From assembly GCA_946406115.1 (NCBI GenBank), contig OX291562.1, forward strand, positions 7,966,001-8,030,000: DNA of 64,000 bases, read 5' to 3'. This document shows positions 1 through 10,400 of the stretch, in pieces (position 1 is the stretch's first letter; every line of letters begins with the position of its first letter). The DNA is from Apoda limacodes (Eukaryota > Arthropoda > Insecta > Lepidoptera > Limacodidae). Below the pieces are notes generated by a model. The model made no database searches. It saw only the letters and a list, made by a program, of their open reading frames with translations, and was not told the DNA's origin. Position numbers and translations under genes: made by a program.

Positions 1-1
1 G

Positions 2-799
2 GTGAAGGGACAATTTGGCATGCAATACGTCTATGTCATGCAAGATGCGTTTAGCAAACTGATAAAATTGTTTCCATTGCGCAAGGCTACCGGACGCGCG
101 GTACTAAGTCAGACCAAAAAGTTTCATTCTGAATTACCAATAAAAAGGATAGTCACCGATAATGGGGCGCAGTTCGTTTCGCGAGTGTGGGAAGAAGGAC
201 TTCGGAATCTAGGTATAGAAATATCACATACCAGTGTCTTTAACCCGTCACCGAATTCAGTAGAAAGAGTTAATCGCGAATTGAACCGACTGTTTAGGTC
301 CTATTGTAATAAAAATCACAAAGGTTGGGTCAATATTCTATCACAGGTAGAAAATACTTACAATAACACGATGCATTCTAGTACAGGATTTTCTCCGTAC
401 GAAGTAATCAACGGAAAGAGCTTAGAGTTACCGGAAGACAAAATACTAGAAAAACACGGAATAAACAGTTTTATGAACTTAGATCGAGAACAGATTATAT
501 CAATAGCTCGTGATAATATTGTAAAATCAGCGGAAAAAAGAAAGACAACATATAATAAACGTCACAATTTACTGACCCTACAAATAGGAGACCTAGTTAA
601 AATTAAAACGTTCCCAAAATCAAACAAAGCAAAAGGGTTAATGCGTAAATTCTCCTTATTGTTTGAGGGACCGTATGTTATAGGCGCCGCACACAATAAT
701 AATGTATACACTATTGTCGACCCTAAAACCGATAAAATAAGAGGAAATTACAACGTAAGGCACATATTTAGGTATTATGGCACTATCAAAGAGGACTAA
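2..799 (+). CDS. Ty3/gypsy-type integrase, 3' end of pol (partial)
   Basis: The open frame enters from the left edge and ends at a TAA, so this is only the C-terminal 265 residues of a longer pol polyprotein. The retroviral-type integrase core is complete: D15 in VMQDAFSK, D53 in VTDNGAQF and E88 in NSVERVNREL, giving the classical D-D-35-E spacing. A GPY/F-type C-terminal module follows (FEGPYVI near residue 225), which points to the Ty3/gypsy group. The N-terminal zinc-binding part, RNase H and reverse transcriptase lie outside the window. The frame has no stop or frameshift, so the element may be fairly young. No env-like frame follows. It would insert the retrotransposon cDNA into nuclear DNA. 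Confidence 0.93.
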   Translation: MKGQFGMQYVYVMQDAFSKLIKLFPLRKATGRAVLSQTKKFHSELPIKRIVTDNGAQFVSRVWEEGLRNLGIEISHTSVFNPSPNSVERVNRELNRLFRSYCNKNHKGWVNILSQVENTYNNTMHSSTGFSPYEVINGKSLELPEDKILEKHGINSFMNLDREQIISIARDNIVKSAEKRKTTYNKRHNLLTLQIGDLVKIKTFPKSNKAKGLMRKFSLLFEGPYVIGAAHNNNVYTIVDPKTDKIRGNYNVRHIFRYYGTIKED

Positions 800-3600
800 A
801 GTTATTCCATTAAACCATTGTTTTAAAATGAGTGTTAGATAGCGCGGTGTCTGTCTGTGTGGAGAGATGAGTTCGGCCAAACAGCTCAATCTTGAAAGTA
901 TTTAGACGGGGCCCCGCGACTAAGAAATTACATACATGATATTATAACAAGTACGCTCAAGCATAATTACGCGAAGCCGCTACCGGCCTGTCTATCACGG
1001 CAGGACGGGGTTGAGATAATTATGGCTAGAAGGTACCAAGCTATAATACTAAAGAGCACGAGTGCATAGAAAAAAAAAGGAGAAAAAAAAACGTACACTG
1101 AGTGCACGGTTTTAGTAACTGTGGCCAGTGGGTACAAGTTAGCGAGTTAAACTGTTTGGGACTGGATAACATTTCTTCACACACACAGACAAAATAATGA
1201 GAAATAGTTGAGCCTGTACTTCAATAAAGTCTGAATTTACTGCAACGGAATCCACCGCTTCGTGAAATATAACCCGCTTGACAGTAAATAATAAAGTAGT
1301 TCAGTAAGGGCATCGTAAAAGCTTTTATAGCATGTTAGACTAAGATTGGATTTAAGAGGTGTGTAGCTTGGAATGTATTATATATAATTGTAATTGAGCT
1401 AGAAATAGAACTTTATGCAAGCTTGTGTATATATGTATATAGCAGTGTTTTATGACAGCGATGAATTCCCGAGCGAACGAGTTCATGACTAAAGAAATGA
1501 GGAAACAAAAACAAATCGAAGCCGATAACAAAATGATAACAAATACAATCAAATCTAAATTCAATGAACCTACCACGATTCGTGCAAAACTTAGTCAGAA
1601 TGTATTGTTTGGAATCTAAAATACAAAAGGGTATAAATACGTCTAGGAAAAAAGGGACCCACACACAATTAGGAAAACCGTCGTATTTTGATACCTACAT
1701 TAAAGTTATAGACCGCGCGTACATAGGTGAAAGGGATCGTAATGTTTTTCATTTTGTACACCAATATTAAGGTCATACTAATTATTCAAGTTCTGTACGT
1801 AGGACTTTGCCAAAAAGCAAGTAATATTAAAACGACACAGGGAACGTCGGCAATTGACAATCAGGCACGTACTGTATAAGGAAATATTCTACCAAAGTAC
1901 GAACGTCTCACATCTACATAAGAAAGTTACATTTGTAGTAGGTTAGATCTACGCAGAGCCCATAAAGTTACTATCACAACTTTACGGATCTGCGAGGAGG
2001 GGAATGTGAGGACCCCGATACCTAATAAAATTCAGTTATATACTTATTACGTACATCATGTTTTATTCAAGTCTCCAAAAATAAGTCGGTTAAAAATCCA
2101 ACATCATACGCAGCAGGTATAAAACATAGGCGACCCAAAAGACCCCTGTAGCTTCAATTAGCAATTGTTGCAGTCATTTAAAGTTATTTTTTGTAGAAGA
2201 TTCTAAAAACCGGCCACGCTTTCGGAGTAATGCGAAACACATGTGTCAGACTCGGGTAAGTTTGCGTGGGAACGCAATCTTGGCGCGAAAAACAAGACGC
2301 GCGAAGATACGTAAGCGTGAGTAGCGGAGCGTGCTGTAGTTGTCCCTATCACTCTAACGACCGTGCACTGGCGGAGCCAATCCGAGTGACGAGTCGAGAT
2401 AGCTAGCAAAGAGGAAGGATGAAGAGGGGTCATCGGCTTTATTGCGAGAGCAATAAAGGCGAAGTTACTAAACTTTAAACGAGTTACAGAGTATGCTGGT
2501 ATAGTTGTCTACAGTGAAAAATATGGCGCGAAAAGAGGAAGAGAGCATAGAAAATGGGAAGGTTGCGGCAGTCAATTTTTGGCAACGGTTGGCAGTGGTC
2601 AGCTTTTGAGTTAAGTATCTTAGATCTTCATCTGACTCATAATTGCAATTGTTTTAATTTGTGTACTAACGTTTTTATCCTGACAGTTCTGATTTACTCC
2701 AGGCTCGGAGAGCCCATCCGAACCCGTAATTTAATTAACGTAAATAACTATTCGACGCTTATTGTAATTTTGTGAGAACTTTTGTTTGTTTCTAAGTGTC
2801 GTATTTTCAGACTGTAACGTAGTTTGGTCTAGATAGTCCTTGTGTAAAAAAGGAAAGCGCTTTTCGGAAAGGCCTTTCTGGATTGAGGGTGATTGACCTT
2901 TTACCATCTTCGGTCATTCATTGGGCAAGCCTTAATTTCTGATCTCTGAAGCCTAAACTTCGTGGAACAGAAATTACGACTTTGGAGACAAGGAAAGGAC
3001 TATCTATTTTCCCAAAAGGGAGATTTTTCTTTTGCAGCAGACAACGTCTTTTGTGTTCAAAATATATACACTTGTATCTGTACCAATTCCAGGTGAATAA
3101 AACGAGATAAAAGAGTGGATAATTTCCGGTAGTACGAGTTTTCAAGGGAGATACACAACATAGCTGAGCTGAAACGAGAGGGAGAGAAAGAGATAGAGAG
3201 AGTCTACGCACGACTGTAAACCAGTAAGTGGAATTACCATAATCTAGTTTAGGAATCATAGGCACTATATACAATATAGGTGTAGGTTTAATAATTGGTT
3301 ATCGATAAACAACTCTCCGCGTCTTTACGTCCGTAATTTAAAACAAAGTAGCGTCAATCAATTCATTAAGGCCTTAGGACTTCACACTAATACGAAATCA
3401 TTTTCGTCATGATAGTTCAAAGAAACTACAAAAACTACACTTGTACTAAATTCGGTTCAAGTCAGTGGGGGGCGACCTTGTGTCCTGAGTGGCGGAGGTA
3501 AGAGTGAGTTTTTTTCTAAATTTTTTAAGTACTGTTACTTCTGTCGCTACTCGCTGGCAAAAAAATATTATTAAAATAGGTATAAAATAACTGACATAGC
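800..3600. other. No supported gene; probable 3' LTR and unassigned sequence
   Basis: After the pol stop I see no gene. Short open frames of 60-118 codons occur on both strands and show no motif I recognise. The first part probably includes the 3' LTR of the gypsy element. A perfect 9-bp hairpin at 2437-2458 (ctttattgc, loop gaga, gcaataaag) presents an AATAAA and could be a poly(A)-site hairpin. The sequence from 2900 to 3300 has purine-rich stretches but no identifiable element. Confidence 0.4.
1069..1091 (+). other. Candidate polypurine tract before a 3' LTR
   Basis: A run of A and G only, in the form A-rich, GG, A, G, A-rich, lies 270 bp downstream of the pol stop. That is where an LTR retrotransposon would prime plus-strand DNA and where its 3' LTR should begin. 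The matching 5' LTR is outside the window, so the LTR borders cannot be fixed. Confidence 0.4.
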
Positions 3601-3625
3601 GTTCGAATGGTACTAAAATGAATTT

Positions 3626-4723
3626 TTATTTTTTCAAATGTTTCTCCAATAGTTCTCTTTTATGGTTCATCAGCACTCTATTATTATCATCATGTAGGTC
3701 CACTGCTTCCTCACTCCACTGTTGACCATTCTCATCACGCTGAATGTCTCCCAAAACATACCTGTTCGAGACAGTCGTATCCGCTTGCTGAACACTATGT
3801 TCCCTACCATACAAATTCCTAAATTTGGCGTCGTGTGAACGACCTTAGTATAATGAATACACTCACAAGGGGTAATTGTATTTTTAGTCCATTTTTCGAT
3901 CACACTGCCGAGCTCCTATTGTCTCCGGCTTCTTAAATTGTATGGCGTCCTGAAATGCTGCTGCGATAGGCCAGGTTTTGCATTTCCCCCTTACGATCTT
4001 GCATTTCCGCTAAAACGAGTGTCTGCATTACTATAGCACGGACTCTAAGCAGGAAGAATTTCGATCACTGACCGGTCACTATTTGTCTCTGTTGCACGCG
4101 CATAATTATTTGCCGTTGCGCTCCTCTATGACAAAGGTCATCGCATCTGTCCAAGTCCGACGGCAAATAATTATGCGCGTGGAACAGAGACAAATAGTGA
4201 CCGGTCATTGAAGAAAATTATTCCAGCTTAGCGCCCGTGCTATAGGGACACATATGTTTGATGTCGCTCCGATGACATTGTCATTGAGGCTACTCCAACA
4301 ACTACTAACTGTTCCAAAAACTTGGCGACTACAGCGGATAGCTGTGCCATAGTTAATATCCCTACGCTTTGAATTTTGCTTCTCCATTTTGGTGTGAAGC
4401 TACTTTCATACCGCTTTATAAATATTATATCATCTACAATACCACACACTTTAGCTTGTGCTAATATACGGAAGAAGAAGGGTTCGATGCCTTCTGATTC
4501 TTTCTGCTTTATCTCATAAAAGACCTGATATGGATCTGTTTTTATCAACTTTTCCTCTAATAGCCCCTACTATTTCCTTTAGTATTTGTATCAGCAGAAT
4601 TTTTTTCCAGTGATCTAAAAGGCTGAGTTTAATGACTTGATTTCCCTCTTTTTCAATATCTATGCTATTTAAAATAATCTGTGCGTGCAAATTATCTAAC
4701 GCACTTAAAATATCCCTCTGCAT
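3626..4723 (-). pseudogene. Decayed retroelement polyprotein fragments (gag-like, possibly integrase-tail-like)
   Basis: Minus-strand frames are broken by stops and shifts. The best piece (4548-4240) reads YEIKQKESEGIEPFFFRI and FIKRYESSFTPKWRSKI, which resembles the capsid-like region of LTR-retrotransposon gag proteins. Further down, a fragment containing HTTPN and, in another frame, YGREHSVQQ could be the tail of an integrase region. The family assignment is weak. What is clear is that the region is not one intact gene and that a palindrome interrupts it at 4065-4211. Confidence 0.3.
4065..4211. repeat. Short foldback element with 52-bp inverted arms
   Basis: Positions 4065-4116 and 4160-4211 are inverted copies that match at all but two of 52 positions and flank a 43-base loop. 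The arm begins near tcactgaccggtcactattt and runs through cgcgcataattatttgccgt. It sits inside the decayed retroelement and has no coding capacity. It is a miniature foldback insertion or a locally made palindrome. No target duplication is obvious. Confidence 0.75.
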
Positions 4724-4990
4724 AAGGCAGGCTATCTTCTCTAAATCAAATATTTTACTTGTATAATCGCTTTTGTATATAATTATTATAAAATATTCGC
4801 TTTTGCAGGTAATTATTTATTTTATTTATTTAATAAATGTTAATTTTTTTTTAAATTAAAAAATAACATTATCTACCAGTCAACATTAAAGTTATATACA
4901 GTTTAGGGTTTAAATACATAAATTAAATAAATGCATAGATACATATATGTAGATATACATACATAAATATATAAATGGGAAATGTGGTCA
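4724..4990. other. AT-rich stretch, no gene seen
   Basis: The sequence is AT-rich and includes the repeated phrase attcgcttttg, which recurs near 5200 and 5232. It may be debris of the neighbouring retroelement. Nothing codes here. Confidence 0.3.
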
Positions 4991-4995
4991 AATTC

Positions 4996-5187
4996 TTATA
5001 AGTTAAAAATAAATCTTATAAAAAAAATTATGAGACGATCAAGTTTATTGAGATGATTTTGGGTTAGATACAAATAACAAACATCAACATAATCAATAAT
5101 GGGAATGATTAGAGTTTGTACTAGCAAGATTTTGGTTGATGATAGAAAATGTTTTAATCGATAAAGCGATCGCAAAGCGTTGAACAA
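4996..5187 (-). pseudogene. C-terminal fragment of a non-LTR reverse transcriptase
   Basis: The 63-residue frame reads RSLYRLKHFLSSTKILLVQ, then LIIPIIDYVDVCYLYLTQ and IRFIFNL. This matches the region downstream of the reverse transcriptase palm in CR1/jockey-type LINEs, where a segment like LVQTLVLPIFDYCD...RIQNYCIRFIFNL is typical. Only this piece survives, so it is a small, dead 5'-truncated copy. Confidence 0.6.
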
Positions 5188-5463
5188 TTATCATAAACTA
5201 TTCGCTTTTGTATGTAAAATTCACAAATAGAAATTCGCTTTTGCTAATTTCCTCCTCGAGGTTTGGCTCGACTCCACCATATGTTACTACCGCAACTCGC
5301 TGGCACTTAATTTGTTTGCTAAAAGGTACTGGTTGGTAGCGCTACTCTTACCGCAGTAAGATTCGAGGATCTTGTCAGGATGTAGGAATCAAATATAATT
5401 AGGGGTGTAACTTATTGTTTATTCACCCCTTCTACTTTACTACAATGATGACAATGTTTTACT
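5188..5463. other. No gene or repeat recognised
   Basis: Non-coding sequence between the LINE fragment and the TTAA-flanked MITE. I see no conserved motif. Confidence 0.3.
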
Positions 5464-5859
5464 ATTAAGGGGCTAACATAAGTGAAAGTGGCGCCCTAAC
5501 TACATTTTTTTAATTTTCATTAAATACAAACTCATTTTCAAAAAAGTGCTTTAATTAAAAGTTTTATGTACAAGTAAGCAATTTTTAGAAAAATTTATTT
5601 CGTAGATATCATTGACTTGCAGGCTGGAAAGTTCATTTTTGCTACTATTATATTCTGGCTAGTGGCCACTTTTAGCAAAAATGAACTTTATAGTCTACAA
5701 GTGCACAATATATAGCGACTAAAACTTTCTAAAACTTTCGAATAGCTTACTTGTACTTTAAACTTTTAATTTGAGCACTTTATCAAAATTCCTTATGTGA
5801 TGAATACAAATTGAAAAATCTAATGGGGGCGCCACTTTCACTTATGTTAGCCCCTTAAT
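5464..5859. mobile_element. TTAA-flanked foldback MITE (piggyBac-like)
   Basis: The ends are perfect 33-bp inverted repeats at 5464-5496 and 5827-5859 (attaaggggctaacataagt...). Both include a TTAA, so the mobile part is 5469-5854 (386 bp) with the TTAA target duplication typical of piggyBac-type transposition. Beyond the terminal repeats the inverted symmetry continues imperfectly. Examples are aaagtgctttaattaaaag against its partner near 5770 and, near the centre, aaagttcatttttgct with agcaaaaatgaacttt. The whole element could therefore fold into one long hairpin. It has no transposase and would move only with help from an autonomous relative. Confidence 0.85.
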
Positions 5860-5946
5860 CTAAATATCTTTTTCTATATACATAGCTTTATAACATATAT
5901 TCCCTATATTTAAGGATGAAGGAGTCGTCATCATCGTTTATTTAAT

Positions 5947-6246
5947 TACTAGACTTTGCCAGCGACTCCGCCCGCCCTAAATTCGGTTATCGGCTTGAAA
6001 CTCCTTAATTACACTAATGAAGTTTGCTACAGCGAGCTATAGGTGCAGCTATAGTTCGTTTAACTCTGTGTTAGTTATTCCCGCGGGAACTTTTGAATTT
6101 TTCAGGATAAAAATTAGCCTATATGCTATTCCAGGACCTTACCTATTTGTATGCCAAGTTTCATCCCGATGCGTCCAGTAGTCGAAGCGTGATTGCGTAA
6201 CAAACATATAGACATACAAACTTTCACATTTATAATATTAGAAGGA
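5947..6246 (+). repeat. Lepidopteran interspersed repeat, copy A
   Basis: It begins actagactttgccagcgact and ends with acaaactttcacatttataatattag. This is the recurring lepidopteran element whose members start near ctagcttttgcccgcggctt and end in ...ttcgcatttataatatta. It is non-coding and resembles the 3' part of a LINE or a SINE. I cannot name the family with certainty. Other copies in the window are at 11.3, 13.2, 14.8, 34.9, 36.7, 55.6, 56.5, 59.1 and 60.7 kb. Confidence 0.7.
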
Positions 6247-6429
6247 TTGATATCAAATCATGAAAATTTATCTGTATTTTTCTGCATTTTTATTAGACTG
6301 CCATTCTACTTGTCTTCGATTTCTTTCAATTATGTTAATATAAAAATACACTCATGTTTCCATATAAAAACGATCTAACTATAGATACATGGAAGTTTAT
6401 AATAATAATAAGATTATATATCTTTCACT

Positions 6430-6721
6430 CAGGGCCGTAGCTAAGGGGGGGCATTGTGGGGCAATGCCCTACCTTGAAATATTAATGCCCTACCTTAAAA
6501 GTACCGTAAACTAAGGTATAACATATGTAAATTGTTTTCCCGTAATATAAATTAATACCATTTTGCTCTTATTTTACCGCGATCCCACCCAATTACCTTC
6601 TACCTCAATTACTCACGCTCACAAGCAGGTAAAATTATGAAAGATAGAAAAAATACTTGCGCCGTACTCGTGCATGAAACCACCGCTGCCCTACCTTAGA
6701 TTCAACTCAACTACAGCCCTG
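6430..6721. mobile_element. hAT-type MITE with 8-bp target duplication
   Basis: The ends read cagggccgtag and ctacagccctg, an 11-bp inverted pair with one mismatch. The flanks are ctttcact (6422-6429) and cttccact (6722-6729), an 8-bp target duplication with one difference. An 8-bp duplication and a CAGGG terminus are typical of hAT transposons. The 292-bp body contains two copies of atgccctacctt and no coding capacity. Confidence 0.8.
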
Positions 6722-6729
6722 CTTCCACT

Positions 6730-7255
6730 TCCTCTAAATACCTATCAGGTATCCCCGAACCTGTTACAGTACCTACATTGATTATTCACAGCACTGGCTT
6801 TCGGTGAAGAAAAACATGCATACGTTAGAAAAAAAGGACGTATGTGAAGTCCACAATCTTGACTGGGCCTAAGTGTGTACTATGGCTCAAATCACACTAG
6901 GTGAGTGTAGGCCGTTCCCGTGGTAAAGTATAAGGCGGATGAGGTGATGGAGGGTACTAAATTTCAGTACAAACAGTTGACAATGAGTTTGTGTATTTAA
7001 CGTTTTACATTTTTATAAGTTTAATGTTAAAATCATTTAAACACATACTTTCTCTTTTATATGGTGTAATGATACATGTGTACAATTTAACATTGACCTA
7101 TAGTAATGTTCAATATTTTACACTTAACTTGTTCTACAAGCGTATCATATTACATAATTTTATTAACGTTAATAAATTAACTTTACATTTTTACATTGAC
7201 TTTTAATAATGTTATATATTTTACACTTGACCATTTTATAAATTCTTTTGTATAT
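6730..7255. other. P450 3' flank, AT-rich with weak internal repetition
   Basis: This lies downstream of the P450 stop codon (minus strand). It contains two or three degenerate repetitions built around taatgtt...atattttacacttgac, and no gene. Confidence 0.35.
7159..7164 (-). terminator. Candidate polyadenylation signal of the P450
   Basis: The hexamer AATAAA is present on the minus strand 92-97 bp beyond the TAA stop, a reasonable 3' UTR length. Several AT-rich alternatives exist nearby. Confidence 0.35.
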
Positions 7256-7413
7256 TTACGAAGTTCTTCTCTCAATGGATATATGATGCCCACTGACTGG
7301 CTTCAACAAGACATCTATTTTAAGTATAACATTTTTATGATCTCCATTGATCCGGTAATGTCGCAGAACATGTGCCAAAGTTGTTTTCATTGACATTAAA
7401 GCGTATGCTTTAC
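7256..7413 (-). CDS. P450 exon 10 (C-terminus and stop)
   Basis: It encodes KAYALMSMKTTLAHVLRHYR to the C-terminus SIERRTS and a TAA stop, i.e. helix L and the final beta strands. The acceptor is atttcag. A plain AATAAA lies about 92 bp further on. Confidence 0.92.
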
Positions 7414-10400
7414 CTGAAATAAGATAAGACAAAATCGTTTTGGACACTTGACACCACCGACTTGCACCACTGGTATTTTCCATACCCATTACACTACTAA
7501 CAAATAGTGTTGTCCTTACTCTATCAATGAATATACGCTACCTATTCTTTGGAAATAATTTAATAAAAACTTTTTTTTATTTAACTATAGTTGTCCTGGT
7601 ATCATCACCAATTTTAATATTAAAGAAAAACAAAAAACCCTAGTACGTAAAAAAACTTAGATAAGTAATAAAAAGCAAGAATTGGAATAGATTAGACAGT
7701 TTTTCGCGGACGCCATATTTAAATTTTATAACTAGACTACAGAATGTATCCAAGAAATAGAGATACATTCAAAAATTCCTACTCAATTTCCCCCTTCAAA
7801 AAAAGGCGGGTTAAAAAGCTACAGTACAAAAATAAATATAATTTAAACCACCAGAGGATGAAATTACAAATCATTTGTCATATATCATGAACTGGGTGTA
7901 CTTTTACTCCATGTGAACATAGCGAATTAATTTAATTTCCTATCATACAACGAAAAATAAAAAAAGGTATATACAGTCTGGTAGAGATCGCTTATACATA
8001 AGCGTTATGACCTGTGATTGTATACTGCATTAGTCATAATTTTTTTTTCATTTGCTTCTGTTTGGTGTTTTATGTACAATTAAACAAATGTTTATGTATC
8101 TTTTTGTTTTTAAATACTTTTCCATTTGTTTCCACTAGATGAACTTACCAATACAATTACGTCTTCCCATACTAAACCCAGCGAACTGCATACTAGTTTC
8201 TGGCAACGTCGCTGGATCTAACCACCTCTCTGGTCTGAATAGTTCTACATCAGCCCCCCATTTCGGATGCCGCGATATCCCATAAACGAACATCATACAG
8301 GTTCTGCCTGCTTTTAATGTATAATTTTCTGAAAAAGAGTATATTTTATCATAAAAATTCTCTAACTCTAACTTTAAGTCAAAAATTTGGCGGGTCATTA
8401 AAATGTAACGTGGAAGAAAAATGTAACCATAAAAGTACAGGCTATCTTTAAAAGTTTTAAATATAATAATATTTGAACTTATAAAAACATGGGTACAGAA
8501 GTTTGTAATGACTGGTTCAACGAGGAGATAATCGCCTACAAAACTCTATTGGTTCTAACTCACAAACTGTCACTCATGCTAAAAAGTACTTTTGCAAATA
8601 TTGCATAATTTAGCTATTTTGGATATGGCATGTGGCACATAGCGAGTAGATGCTAGAAAGTTTTATTTGATTTTTAATACTAGCAACTTCCCTTCTTATT
8701 TACTCGCGGGATGTGTTGTATAGTCTACAGCATAATACATATAAGCAGTACATATAAGCTAAATAATGTTCGAAATCAACCATTTAGCTCTACAAACAAA
8801 CATACAAATCTTTTAACTTTATTATATTTTTATAATTAGACACAAGACGTTAGAATAGTTAACCTTTTCTTTAATAAAATTGGGGAAATTATTACTCAAA
8901 GTCGAAGTCAAAATTTTATTCAAGTTAGGGTTTTACAAATAAATTTGAATCGTCAAAGTTATTAAACACAATTTTTTTTGGAAATCCGATTCACAAAATA
9001 GATTTCTACCTAAAAGATCCGCCAAGAAACTCGATAGTTACTCTTTAAAAAAATCATTTAGTTAACAACATAACTAGTACACATTACAAAAAATTTCAAA
9101 TAAAATTGACAATGTTCCAAATACAAAATAAAAATACAGAGTAAAACAATAAAGTACCTATAACAGCAATTCGTCTGTTTGTAGCGTAAAGTCAAGTAAA
9201 GCGTAGCGATTTAATCCATACGTTACTTCTTGTACTTTGTTTTAAAACATGATGAAGTATTTGCATAAAAAAAATTACCAAGAACTAGTGCCCTTTACCA
9301 TGTTGCACTTCCGCAGCTATAGTTCTGTGCATTGTTTCATAATTGTGAAAAAAATATTTGTAGTAATGTTTGAAGTATAATTATTTTTTCTTAAATTAGT
9401 CATCTAGTTTCAATTTCGCTTAATTTCTGATTTTCGTAATAAATAGGTTTTTTTGAGATAATTATTTTACAAGCTTTTACCTAATAGTGTTTAAAAGTAA
9501 TTCCAACAATATACAATCCAAAGGACATGTGTTTTTAAAGTTTTTAGTCTGTGGAATGCAAATTACTTTGGAAAGTTAGTAAGTACTGTTTTTTCTCCTT
9601 ACAATACTTACTTAACTTTACGTCCTTATCGATGTATCTGCCAATAACAGGCGCCATTGGAAATATTCGCAGAGTTTCTTTTATGACCGCTTCCAAGTAG
9701 ATTAACTTTTGTAAATCTTGCTTCTCAACATCTCTATCACTATTCCCCAAAACTTCTTGTAACCTGTTAATAAAATCTCACATAGAATCACACGCTAGTG
9801 GCGTTCCCGGTGTTGCAAGAGTCCATGGGCTGCTGTGACCGCTTACCATCAAGACGAAAGTTAGCTTGTTTCCTATCTTTGTGAAATTAAAAAAATGGTC
9901 TAGCTTGTCATCTATGATGGGTGTCTCCAGCCACTGGTTACCCTCTTTTAAGGATTTGAAACGAGATCTAATACATGTATACATATATCATAGAATCTTA
10001 ATTGTATGTACCTAATGTCATGTCCCGTCTCCTAATCCAGTAATTAAGTTATGCGAATCACTAGCAATTATTAAGCACCTTCCCTTAAATGCCATTAATT
10101 TTAAATTTAAGGTGTGAGGTATCATTATACCGGTATAACCAGTTAAACATACTATAAACATATATGTATCTATAATAATATACTAACTCTAAATAAACTT
10201 TATCTTGAACATCAGGGTGAGAACCAATCATTAACATAGTATACGTAAGGACACTAGCAGAAGTATCATGACCCCCGACAATCATTGTATCTACATGTTC
10301 CCTTATCTGCAGGTCAGTGAAAGTTTTTTTATCAGCAGCAAGTTCTAGAAGTAAGTCCAAAAATGCCTTATATTTCCTTTCTGAAATAGAAGAAACAGTA

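Noticed and set aside
2203..2433. 76-codon minus frame next to an AATAAA hairpin
   Set aside because: No similarity to any protein I know. It lies in probable LTR or flank DNA.
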